Position numbers and translations under genes: made by a program. DNA of 64,000 nucleotides from Neisseria dentiae. Its GTDB lineage: Bacteria > Pseudomonadota > Gammaproteobacteria > Burkholderiales > Neisseriaceae. This document shows positions 42,526 through 50,652 of the stretch, one piece after another. The stretch spans positions 1,240,001-1,304,000 of the forward strand of contig NZ_CP059570.1 in NCBI RefSeq assembly GCF_014055005.1. Reading direction: 5' to 3'. Every line of letters begins with the position of its first letter. Within the stretch, counting starts at the first letter, position 1. The notes beneath the pieces were generated by a model that saw only the letters and a program-made list of their open reading frames with translations, ran no database searches and was not told where the DNA came from.

Positions 42526-43290
42526 TCAGGCATATTCTTGAAACACCGAGCGCACGCGCGCCAAGTCTTCGGCGGTGTCCACCCCTGCGGCGGGCGCGGT
42601 TTCGGTGATTTCCACCGCAATCGGATAGCCGTGCCACAACACGCGCAACTGCTCCAGCGATTCGTCGGTTTCGTGCGGCGACACGGCCAGGCCGGCGTAT
42701 TGCTGCAAAAAGCCGGCGCGGTAGGCATAAATGCCGATATGGCGCAAAGGGGAAAAGCCCGCAGGCAGGGCTTGGGAGGAAGCGGCCATCGCATCGCGCG
42801 GATAGGGAACCGGCGCGCGGCTGAAATATAACGCGTTGCCGGCGGCGTTCAACACCACTTTCACGCAGTTGGGGTTGAGAAATTCGGCCAAATCGCGAAT
42901 GGGATGCGCAGCGGTGGCCATCGGCACTTGGTTTTCCACCAACAACGCGGCGGTGCGGTCGATTAACTGCGGGTTAATCAGCGGCTCGTCGCCCTGCACG
43001 TTCACCACTACGGTATCCGGCGGCAGGCCGAGCTTGGCGGCGGCTTCGGCCAAACGGGTGGTGCCGCTTTCGTGTGTGGCGGCGGTCATCACGCTGGCGA
43101 TGCCGTGCGTTTGGCAGGCGGCTTCGATGTCGGCATGGTCGGTAGCCACAATCACGCGTTCGGCGGCACTTTTGGCCGCCTGCTCCGCCACGCGCACCAC
43201 CATGGGCTTGCCGTGGATGTCGGCCAGCGCTTTTTCGGGCAGGCGCGACGACGACAGCCGTGCGGGAATCAAAACGGTAAACGCGCTCAT
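42526..43290 (-). CDS. kdsB: CMP-KDO synthetase
   Basis: A 254-residue cytidylyltransferase that activates KDO with CTP for the inner core of lipopolysaccharide/lipooligosaccharide. Motifs are FTVLIPARLSSSRLPEKAL (4-22), HGKPMVVRVAEQA, VIVATDH (46-52), VVNVQGDEPLI (94-104) and LRHIGIYAYRAGFL near 186. Its start overlaps the upstream Trm112-like gene by four bases (ATGA). It lies in an operon with lpxK, another lipid A/core gene. Confidence 0.95.
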   Translation of the reverse strand: MSAFTVLIPARLSSSRLPEKALADIHGKPMVVRVAEQAAKSAAERVIVATDHADIEAACQTHGIASVMTAATHESGTTRLAEAAAKLGLPPDTVVVNVQGDEPLINPQLIDRTAALLVENQVPMATAAHPIRDLAEFLNPNCVKVVLNAAGNALYFSRAPVPYPRDAMAASSQALPAGFSPLRHIGIYAYRAGFLQQYAGLAVSPHETDESLEQLRVLWHGYPIAVEITETAPAAGVDTAEDLARVRSVFQEYA

Positions 43291-43469
43291 GCGTGCAGCT
43301 CTTCTTCGGTTAGCTCGCGGGCTTCGTTTTCGAGCATGAAAGGAATGCCGTCTTTAATCGGATAGGCAAGTTTGCTCTGGCGGCACCACAATTCCTGCTT
43401 GTCTTGTTTGTATTCCAAGCTGCCTTTGCATACGGGGCACACGAGAATATCTAGAAATTTCTTTTCCAT
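43287..43469 (-). CDS. Trm112-like (UPF0434) small zinc-finger protein
   Basis: A 60-residue protein of the YcaR/UPF0434 type: FLDILVCPVCKGSLEY at 5-20 with the CPxC pair, then LWCRQSKLAYPIKDGIPFML at 28-47. In many proteobacteria it lies between lpxK and kdsB, as it does here. In eukaryotes and archaea Trm112 activates methyltransferases; the bacterial role is not established. ATG at 43469 is supported by a GGAAAGCC-type tract and family length. Overlaps kdsB by four bases. Confidence 0.9.
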   Translation of the reverse strand: MEKKFLDILVCPVCKGSLEYKQDKQELWCRQSKLAYPIKDGIPFMLENEARELTEEELHA

Positions 43470-43489
43470 AGCGGGGTCGGCTTTCCTGT

Positions 43490-44020
43490 TTATTGGCAAG
43501 TGTTTTTGCCGCAAACGGCCTGATTGATTTCGCGCTGCATTTTCGCGCCGTTTTTCTGCTGGAACGCCTGCATTTTCGACTGCATCACGTTCATCATCGG
43601 GGTCATGGTCGCTTCGAGGTATTGAGGCATTTTGGCGGTGATCGAGCGGCCTACGGGAGAGCCGTAAAACGCAATCATCGCATCCACTTCTTCCTGCGTG
43701 TAAACTTTCTGCACGCCTTCCACCGCCACACGGCGGATTTCGGCACGGGTGCTTTTCTCGCCTACTTCGCGCATATAGTCGCTCATATAACGGTTGATGA
43801 TGCTTTGCACTTTTTGGCGTTTATCTGCCGGAACATCGGGCATAGACTGCTGCACCGACGCAGCGGCGGCGGCCGGCATGGCCTTGGCGGTGTCGTCCAT
43901 CATTTTGTCGAAATTCTGCACGTCAAACAGTTTTTCTACCGAAGCCTTGCTGGCAGGCGCGGCTTGAGCCAAACCTGCCGCCACACACAATACCGCCGCA
44001 CACATCAATCGGGTTTTCAT
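43490..44020 (-). CDS. periplasmic DUF2059-domain protein
   Basis: A 176-residue protein with a signal peptide (MKTRLMCAAVLCVAAGLAQA, cut after AQA-type site near 20). The DUF2059 region is at about 95-145 (YTQEEVDAMIAFYGSPVGRSITAKMP). Function of the domain is unknown. The C-terminus has two cysteines (AVCGKNTCQ) that may pair. AAGGA stands eight bases before ATG 44020; an ATG three codons upstream overlaps this RBS. The stop is 20 bases before the Trm112-like start, so it belongs to the lpxK - kdsB transcription unit. Confidence 0.85.
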   Translation of the reverse strand: MKTRLMCAAVLCVAAGLAQAAPASKASVEKLFDVQNFDKMMDDTAKAMPAAAAASVQQSMPDVPADKRQKVQSIINRYMSDYMREVGEKSTRAEIRRVAVEGVQKVYTQEEVDAMIAFYGSPVGRSITAKMPQYLEATMTPMMNVMQSKMQAFQQKNGAKMQREINQAVCGKNTCQ

Positions 44021-44042
44021 GTTTATCATCCTTTTTTCCAGT

Positions 44043-45053
44043 TCAAATCTTCAGACGGCCTGCAACAAAAGCCGCCAAATCCGGCTCGATTATCGCACAA
44101 ACAGGCAGCACCCACACGTTTTCCCACCGGCCGTCTGAAAGTTTTACCACATCTTTTTCGGTAACCAGCACCACATCCGCCTGCGGCAGATCGGCGGCAG
44201 ACAAAGCGGCATGGTCGGGCAGCGCGCGCGTTTCGGCCAATGCGATACCCAGGCCGCGCAGGGTGTTGAAAAAGCGTTCGGGCTTGGCAATGCCCGCCAC
44301 CGCCGCCACACGCAGATGTTTCAGACGGCCTGTATCCAGATATTCGCCCGGGCGGTTGAAGCGGTAGATTTTTCCTGCCTGCAAGCGGCTGTAAAATATG
44401 TTTTCATGCAGGTGCGCCGCCTCTTCCCTGCCCGTGCTGCCGCTCAACACCACCGCATCCGCCGTTTGCAGGCGGCCCAAAGGCTCGCGCAGGCCGCCGT
44501 TGGGCAACAGATCCAAACTGCGCCGGCCCGCATCGGCGGCGGGAAACACCACGATTTCCAAATCGCGCTGCAAAGCATAATGTTGCAGGCCGTCGTCGGT
44601 AATAATCAGTTGGATGTCGGGGTGCGCCGCCAGCAGCGCCCTGCCCGCTTGCGCCCGGCTGCTGCCAACCGCAACGGGTGCGCCGGTTTGGCGGTGGAGC
44701 AGCAAAGGTTCGTCGCCCGCTTCCGCCGCCGTGCTGCCGGGTTGCAACACATAAACACCACTACCCGCGCGCCCGTAGCCGCGGCTGATAATGCCCGCCT
44801 TGATGCCGCGCGCCTGCAAGCCTTTTACCAGCGCCGACACCACCGGCGTTTTACCCGCCCCACCTGCGTGGATATTGCCCACCACCGCCACCGGCACGGG
44901 CAGTTTTTCGCTTTTCAGACGGCCCGCCGAATATAACCGCCTGCGTATGGCCGAGGCCGTCTGAAACAGGCGCGAAAAAGGCCACAGCAGCACGCTCAAA
45001 ACCGGATTGGGCTGCTGCCAGTGGCGTTCGATGATTTGATGGAGTTTGGGCAT
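44043..45053 (-). CDS. lpxK: tetraacyldisaccharide 4'-kinase
   Basis: A 336-residue inner-membrane-associated kinase that phosphorylates the lipid A precursor at the 4' position. The P-loop VGNIHAGGAGKTP is at 58-70, SRGYGR near 88-93, DDGLQHYALQRDLEIVV near 156-172, and VTEKDVVKL near the C-terminus. The N-terminal membrane-binding helix region contains FQTAS and AGRLKSE, both translated from in-frame DUS copies. First gene of the lpxK - DUF2059 - Trm112 - kdsB unit. Confidence 0.94.
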   Translation of the reverse strand: MPKLHQIIERHWQQPNPVLSVLLWPFSRLFQTASAIRRRLYSAGRLKSEKLPVPVAVVGNIHAGGAGKTPVVSALVKGLQARGIKAGIISRGYGRAGSGVYVLQPGSTAAEAGDEPLLLHRQTGAPVAVGSSRAQAGRALLAAHPDIQLIITDDGLQHYALQRDLEIVVFPAADAGRRSLDLLPNGGLREPLGRLQTADAVVLSGSTGREEAAHLHENIFYSRLQAGKIYRFNRPGEYLDTGRLKHLRVAAVAGIAKPERFFNTLRGLGIALAETRALPDHAALSAADLPQADVVLVTEKDVVKLSDGRWENVWVLPVCAIIEPDLAAFVAGRLKI

Positions 45054-45163
45054 TCAAACGGCCTTGTTGAATATATTTGAAAGACAAATATGCCGCTATA
45101 ACGGTAAATGATTTTGCCGGTTTCTCTAAATAACCTGCATTTCAAGACACCATAACCTGCATT

Positions 45164-45694
45164 TTAAGACACCGCACCACCAGCCGAAACTGTTTTACCG
45201 CATACGGCTTGGGCAATTTTTTCAGTATATTCCGTTTTGCCCCACTCGCCCGGTTCGGGGATGCCGTTGCGGGTTGTGCGGATATTGGCCTGTAGGCGTT
45301 TTTGGCAGTCAACCAGCACGGGCCAGGTGTGGGCGCTCATGCGCCGTTCGAAAAAATACAGGTTGGCCTGTATGATATTTTTATCGTCGTTAACCGCCAG
45401 CAGTTTGCCGGTGTCCACTGCCACAAAGCGCAATATTTGCGGTTTGTAGTAGCTCCAGGGTTTGTAGGGAGCGGTTTCTTTTATTTCAGCCACCACAACC
45501 GTGCCTTGCGGCAGCAACGAGCGGGTGTGGCCGTACCATGTGTATTCGCTGTATATCTGAAACAGCAGCATACCCAAGCCTGCGCCGGCGGGCACCAGCC
45601 ATTTCGGTAATTTTTTAAACAGAACACGCAGGCCTAATACGATGCCGGCGGCGCCCAAGCCTGCGAAAACTGTGGCAATGAGTTCCCAAATCAT
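45164..45694 (-). CDS. membrane protein of unknown function
   Basis: A 176-residue protein with two N-terminal hydrophobic segments (about 4-24 and 32-50), then a soluble domain. That domain has VAVDTGKLLAVNDDKNIIQANLYFF, a paired WPVLVDCQKRL and a cysteine in AQAVCGKT. I recognise no family with confidence; similar proteins occur in neisseriae as hypotheticals, to my memory. It stands alone between lpxK and the symporter. The coding evidence is the good length, codon pattern and topology. Confidence 0.65.
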   Translation of the reverse strand: MIWELIATVFAGLGAAGIVLGLRVLFKKLPKWLVPAGAGLGMLLFQIYSEYTWYGHTRSLLPQGTVVVAEIKETAPYKPWSYYKPQILRFVAVDTGKLLAVNDDKNIIQANLYFFERRMSAHTWPVLVDCQKRLQANIRTTRNGIPEPGEWGKTEYTEKIAQAVCGKTVSAGGAVS

Positions 45695-45782
45695 GATGTG
45701 CTCTCTAATTCGGCGGGATATTCCGCCCGGTATTTTTAATCTTGGCGGCCATACAAAAGCCCCGCCTGAAAATGTTTCGATA

Positions 45783-45840
45783 TTATATAGTGAAAAAACT
45801 TTATTTCTGCTCCAGTGTTGCTGCGCCTTGTGCGGGAACG
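45783..45840. repeat. half Correia-like remnant
   Basis: TATAGTGAAAAAACTTTATT followed by GTTGCTGCGCCTTGTGCGGG resembles the left half of 41317-41424. The right half is missing. Confidence 0.5.
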
Positions 45841-45901
45841 GGTTTCCTCGCCATATCAGGAAAAATTCGGGCTTCCCGAAAGAAGCCCGATAAAGCGAGA
45901 T

Positions 45902-47671
45902 TTAGTGGTCGATGGCCTGTCCGGCACCGCGCGGATAGCGAACGCTTTCCACCAAATCCTGTACGTCTTGCGGCGGCGCTTTGCCTGCGGAAGAAACCAC
46001 AAACGCCACGACAAAGTTGAGAATCGCACCTACCGCACCGAACGACAAGGGTGAAATACCGAACAACCAGTTGGCTTCCACATTTTCAAAGTTGTTGGTG
46101 CCGGGGATAAAGAACCAGCCCATATACAGGAAGATATATACGCAGGTGGAAATCAAGCCTACCAGCATACCGGCGGTTGCGCCCGCGCTGTTGATGCGTT
46201 TCGAGAAAATACCCATCATCAAGGCGGGGAAGATAGAAGCGGCTGCAATACCGAATGCCAGCGCCACCACTTGTGCGGCAAATCCGGGCGGGTTGATGCC
46301 CAACCAGGTGGCCACCACAATCGCCAGCGTCATGGATACGCGGGCTGCCATCAGTTCGCCTTTTTCCGAAATATCGGGTTTGAGGGTTTTCTTAATCAGG
46401 TCGTGCGACACGGCTGAAGAAATTGCCAACAGCAAGCCTGCTGCGGTGGAAAGTGCAGCCGCCAAACCGCCCGCTGCAATCAGGCCGACAACCCAACCCG
46501 GCAGGTTGGCGATTTCAGGGTTGGCCAATACCAGAATGTCGTTATTCACGGTCAGCTCGTTACCCTGCCAGCCGCGCTCTGAAGCAGTGGCTTCAAAAGT
46601 TGCGGATTTGTCGTTGTAGTATTGGATATGGCCGTCGCTGTTTTTATCCTCAAACTTCAGCAAACCGGTGGTTTCCCAGTTTTTCATCCATTCGGGGCGG
46701 GCTTCGTAGCTCAGGGGCTGCTCTTTCACGCCGTTCGGATACACGGTATTGATCAAATTGATGCGGGCCATCGAGCCTACTGCGGGAGCGGTAGTATAAA
46801 GCAACGCGATAAACACCAACGCCCAACCGGCAGACGAACGCGCATCGGATACTTTCGGCACGGTAAAGAAACGGATAATCACGTGCGGCAAACCGGCGGT
46901 ACCTATCATCAGCGACAAAGTGAACAGGAACATATTCAATTTATTGGGCACATCTGCGGTATAGGCCGCAAAGCCCAAATCGGTTACCAGCAAATCGAGT
47001 TTTTGCAGCAGCGGCACACCCGAAGCGGTGTCTGTGCCGAACAAACCCAACGGCGGAATCGGATTACCGGTTAAATTGAAAGAGATGAATACCGCAGGAA
47101 TGGTATAGGCAATAATCAACACCACATATTGCGCAACCTGCGTATAAGTAATCCCTTTCATACCACCCAACACGGCGTAAAACAACACCACCACTGCGGC
47201 AATCAAAAGGCCGGTTGTGTTGCTTACTTCCAAGAAGCGGGAAAACGCTACACCGGCGCCGGTCATCTGGCCGATAACGTAAGTGGTCGAAGCAATCAGC
47301 AAACATGCAACGGCCACCAAACGGGCGGTGCGGCTGTAGAAGCGGTCGCCGATAAAATCGGGCACGGTAAATTTGCCGAATTTACGCAGATAAGGAGCCA
47401 GCAGCAGGGCAAGCAGCACATAACCGCCCGTCCAGCCCATCAGGTAGGCCGAAGCGCCGTAACCGGTCATCGCCAGCAAACCTGCCATCGAAATAAACGA
47501 AGCCGCGCTCATCCAGTCGGCCGCGGTTGCCATGCCGTTTAACACGGGATGCACGCCGCCGCCGGCAACGTAGAACTCTTTGGTCGAGCCGGCGCGCGCC
47601 CAAATCGCAATACCGAAATACAACGCAAAAGACGCACCCACGAAAATCAGGTTAATCACAAATTGGCTCAT
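45902..47671 (-). CDS. sodium:solute symporter (SSS family), acetate-permease-like
   Basis: A 589-residue inner-membrane carrier with about 13 hydrophobic segments. SSS marks include EFYVAGGGVHPVLNGMATAADWMSAASF near 32-59, GYGASAYLMGWTGGYVL, and GLAAALSTAAGLLLAISSAVSHDL in the C-terminal half. It resembles ActP-type and VC_2705-type carriers of acetate or other short carboxylates. The DUF4212 partner directly upstream points to the two-component subgroup and not to classical ActP. Substrate is not proven by sequence. Confidence 0.88.
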   Translation of the reverse strand: MSQFVINLIFVGASFALYFGIAIWARAGSTKEFYVAGGGVHPVLNGMATAADWMSAASFISMAGLLAMTGYGASAYLMGWTGGYVLLALLLAPYLRKFGKFTVPDFIGDRFYSRTARLVAVACLLIASTTYVIGQMTGAGVAFSRFLEVSNTTGLLIAAVVVLFYAVLGGMKGITYTQVAQYVVLIIAYTIPAVFISFNLTGNPIPPLGLFGTDTASGVPLLQKLDLLVTDLGFAAYTADVPNKLNMFLFTLSLMIGTAGLPHVIIRFFTVPKVSDARSSAGWALVFIALLYTTAPAVGSMARINLINTVYPNGVKEQPLSYEARPEWMKNWETTGLLKFEDKNSDGHIQYYNDKSATFEATASERGWQGNELTVNNDILVLANPEIANLPGWVVGLIAAGGLAAALSTAAGLLLAISSAVSHDLIKKTLKPDISEKGELMAARVSMTLAIVVATWLGINPPGFAAQVVALAFGIAAASIFPALMMGIFSKRINSAGATAGMLVGLISTCVYIFLYMGWFFIPGTNNFENVEANWLFGISPLSFGAVGAILNFVVAFVVSSAGKAPPQDVQDLVESVRYPRGAGQAIDH

Positions 47672-47675
47672 GGTC

Positions 47676-47939
47676 TCACTCCTCGTGTACGCCGTATTCT
47701 TCGTCGAGCTTATTCATTCTCCACGAATAAAAGAAAATAATGGCGATGAAGGTGAGAATAGAGCCTTGCTGGCCGAACCAGAAGCCCAAATCCGAACCGC
47801 CTATCTGAATGCCTGCCAATGCGGGGCGCAATATAATGGCAAACCCGTAAGAACATATAGCCCAAACAATCAGGCAGGTCATAATAATGCGGACGTTCGC
47901 TTTCCAGTAACCGGCGGCATCATGTTTATCGGTGGACAT
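47676..47939 (-). CDS. DUF4212 small subunit of a sodium:solute symporter
   Basis: An 87-residue membrane protein with two hydrophobic segments (about 19-38 and 52-70). AAGYWKANVRIIMTCLIVWA and ILTFIAIIFFYSWRMNKLDEEYG are DUF4212 hallmarks. It always sits beside an SSS carrier, as it does here with four bases between stop and start. AAGGAGGAA precedes ATG 47939. Probably needed for assembly or activity of the carrier. Confidence 0.9.
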   Translation of the reverse strand: MSTDKHDAAGYWKANVRIIMTCLIVWAICSYGFAIILRPALAGIQIGGSDLGFWFGQQGSILTFIAIIFFYSWRMNKLDEEYGVHEE

Positions 47940-48397
47940 GATTGTTTCCTCCTTGCTTTTTTCAGATTTCTTCTTAGATAAAGAGCCGATATGACGAAAA
48001 ATGCTTAAATTTTCGGGCAACATCAGCTATTTGAAACAAACCACAAGTTGTTACTCCATGTAGTTTCAGGTGCAGAATAGCATAGATCAAACCCATTGCA
48101 ATACACTTCTTTACAAATCCTTCATTTTTTATATTAATTTATTGATTTTTAAATAAATAATATATATTAAAATCATTAATTTATTAAGAATAAATAAAAA
48201 AGCATAAGCAAAATTTATCAAATCCAAAAATAAATTCGATATTCAGATACAACATCTTGATTTAAAAAAATAATAAAATTACATAAAAATTACAAAACAC
48301 AACAACCGGCATGATGCGGCACTTCCGGCATAATATTGCGTAAAAGGCCGTCTGAAATATTTTCAGACGGCCTTTTACGTGTGGATTCCAACGGTGT
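47940..48397. other. 458-bp AT-rich region, symporter promoter side and misS end
   Basis: From about 48110 to 48300 this is strongly AT-rich with no gene. On the minus strand TTGCAA (48096-48101) and TATTCT (48074-48079) are spaced 16 bases apart, a plausible promoter for the DUF4212 gene. The misS terminator is at its right end. Confidence 0.4.
48340..48378 (-). terminator. DUS-pair terminator after misS
   Basis: GTAAAAGGCCGTCTGAAA and its complement form a perfect 18-bp stem around a tiny loop, 20 bases after the misS stop. Confidence 0.85.
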
Positions 48398-49774
48398 TTA
48401 CTTACCCTGCTTCGGCAAGATAAAACGCATTCGCAAACCGTTGGGGCGTATGTTTTCGGCTATGATTTTACCGCAGTGCTGATGGATAACGTGCTGGGTA
48501 ATCGCCAAGCCCAAACCGGTGCCCGGTTTGTGTGCGCTGCTGTCGGCACGGTAAAACGCAGTAAAAATATGCGGCAGCTGCATTTCGTCTACGCCCGGGC
48601 CGTTATCGGTAACGTCCACCAACCAGTTTTTGGCATCTTGATGCAAAAACACCTTAATCGTGCTGCCTTCGGGGCTGTAGGCCATGGCATTGCGGATAAC
48701 GTTGTCGAAAGCGCGGTAGAGAAAACCCTCATTGGCATGCAACTGCGCGGTTTCCGGCACTTTTTCGATTTCAAGCAATACTTTTTGGCCGTTTTGTTCT
48801 GCAACAGCCTGGCTATCTTCCACCAATTGCGTGAAAAACGGCACCAGTGCCAGATTGTCTTTTTCTAAAGACATATTCGATGTTTCCAAACGCGAAAGCG
48901 TCAGCAACTCGCCTACCAGCGTATCCATACGGGTCAGCTCGCCCTCCAAGCGCTTCAAATACTGCTCCTGCTTTTGCGGCTGCGACTGAATCAGGCCGAC
49001 AATCGCCTGCATACGCGCAAGCGGCGAGCGCATTTCATGGGAAACGTGGTGCAGCAAGTGGCGTTCTTTGGCAACCAGTTTCTGCAATTGGGCCGCCATT
49101 TTGTCGAACTGGCCGGCAAGTTGCGAAAGCTCGTCGTCGCGGTCGTCCATCTGCTGGGCAATACGGGTTTCCAAATCGCCCGCAGCCAAGCGGTTCATGC
49201 CGAACCCCAACACACGGATGGGTTTGATGATGTTGTTGGTGAGAATATAGGCCAACAGCAAACCTACCAAAATGATAAACGAAAGAATGATAAATTCGTG
49301 CCAAATCGGTTTCAGATGCAGGCCGGGTATGAACAGCGGGCTGGGCAGGCGCTGGATTTGCTGGTTGTCCCAGTTGCGGATAAAAAACAGATATTCTTCG
49401 CCCCAACGGTCAAACTCGATGCGTGCCAATTCCGAATTGGGGTTGTCGATGGCAAATTTGCGCGCCTCTTTAATCATTTTTTCTTCTACCTGGCGGTTCA
49501 GAATATCTTTTTCTTCGTCGCCGGTAATCACAAACACATTGTGCGCAACGGGGTTTTCTTTCCACTCGTTCAGAATTTCGCGCGCCCCCTGTTCTCCGCG
49601 CACTTTGAATGCGGAAACAATGCTGCCCATCAGGGTGGTTTCAATGGTGCGCCGTTGTTGGAATTGGTTTTCGGCTATGGTGTTCTGAACCAGCCAGAAC
49701 GAAAAACTCGCCACGAATATGGCGCAGATGATTACTGCGCAAAACGTGGCGAATATGCGTTGAAACAGTTTCAT
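48398..49774 (-). CDS. misS: sensor histidine kinase MisS (CpxA-like)
   Basis: A 458-residue inner-membrane sensor. Two membrane helices (about 8-30 and 160-180) bound a periplasmic domain. HAMP covers about 181-235, and the dimerisation/phosphoacceptor helix HHVSHEMRSPLARMQ has His246. The ATPase domain has the N box NVIRNAMAYSP, DNGPGVDEMQ and GTGLGLAI. In N. meningitidis MisR/MisS controls envelope, lipooligosaccharide and oxidative-stress genes. It lies 19 bases after misR on the same strand. Confidence 0.9.
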   Translation of the reverse strand: MKLFQRIFATFCAVIICAIFVASFSFWLVQNTIAENQFQQRRTIETTLMGSIVSAFKVRGEQGAREILNEWKENPVAHNVFVITGDEEKDILNRQVEEKMIKEARKFAIDNPNSELARIEFDRWGEEYLFFIRNWDNQQIQRLPSPLFIPGLHLKPIWHEFIILSFIILVGLLLAYILTNNIIKPIRVLGFGMNRLAAGDLETRIAQQMDDRDDELSQLAGQFDKMAAQLQKLVAKERHLLHHVSHEMRSPLARMQAIVGLIQSQPQKQEQYLKRLEGELTRMDTLVGELLTLSRLETSNMSLEKDNLALVPFFTQLVEDSQAVAEQNGQKVLLEIEKVPETAQLHANEGFLYRAFDNVIRNAMAYSPEGSTIKVFLHQDAKNWLVDVTDNGPGVDEMQLPHIFTAFYRADSSAHKPGTGLGLAITQHVIHQHCGKIIAENIRPNGLRMRFILPKQGK

Positions 49775-49793
49775 TTAGCTGTTTATCTTTTCA

Positions 49794-50471
49794 TCAGTTT
49801 TTCACAAACAGGTAACCCAAGCCGCGCACGGTTTGAATCAGGGAGGCGTCGCCCAATTTGTGGCGGATGCTGGAAATGTGCACGTCGATACTGCGGTCGA
49901 ACTTGGCCAGTTTGCGGTCGAGCGCTTCAACCGACAGGGTTTCTTTGCTCACCACTTGGCCGGCGTGGCGCATCAGCACTTCGAGCAGGTTGAATTCGGT
50001 GCTGGTCAGCTCCAGCGGCGTGTCTTTGATTGTTGCCTGCCGCTTGGCCGGATACAGCACGACATCACTCACCGAAATGCTGTTGGGGCTGCTGGTCTGT
50101 TCGCCCGATTGCTGTGCGCGGCGCAGAATGGCGTTGATGCGGGCCAACAGTTCGCGCGGGGTGCAGGGCTTGGGCACATAATCGTCGGCACCCATTTCCA
50201 AACCGATGATACGGTCGATATCGTCGCCCTTGGCGGTTAACATAATCACGGGAACGGTGCTTTGGTTGCGCACGTTTTTCAAAACGTCCAAACCGTTCAT
50301 TTTCGGCATCATAGAGTCCAACACGACAACATCGTATTGGCCGGATAAAATTTCCTGCACGCCGGCTTCGCCGTCGGGCACGCTGTGTACGCTCAAACCT
50401 TCGGCCGTTAGGTATTCGGTTAACAGCTCGGTTAACAAAGCATCATCATCTACCAATAATACGCGACTCAT
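49794..50471 (-). CDS. misR: OmpR-family response regulator MisR
   Basis: A 225-residue regulator: receiver domain 1-120 with acidic pocket VDDD, phosphoacceptor Asp52 (VVVLDSMMP), Thr79-type MLTAK and Lys in VPKP; then a winged-helix DNA-binding domain with LTSTEFNLLEVLMRHAGQVVSKETL and RSIDVHISSIRHKLG. Partner of MisS. ATG at 50471 lies after AAAGGAC; the frame extends upstream without domain support. First gene of the pair. Confidence 0.93.
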   Translation of the reverse strand: MSRVLLVDDDALLTELLTEYLTAEGLSVHSVPDGEAGVQEILSGQYDVVVLDSMMPKMNGLDVLKNVRNQSTVPVIMLTAKGDDIDRIIGLEMGADDYVPKPCTPRELLARINAILRRAQQSGEQTSSPNSISVSDVVLYPAKRQATIKDTPLELTSTEFNLLEVLMRHAGQVVSKETLSVEALDRKLAKFDRSIDVHISSIRHKLGDASLIQTVRGLGYLFVKN

Positions 50472-50652
50472 GGTCTGTCCTTTATATGGTTGCTGTGGCA
50501 GCCGCCTGCTCGGGCGGCCGTTGGATATGCTGCGAATCTTAACATGCAAATCGCCTTTGTTGATAGCGTGTGTTTCTATGCTTTTGCGCTTTTTTGCAAT
50601 GCGGCCGACGGCCTTTACATTTCAGACGGCCTGTTTACAGAGCAGTAAATTT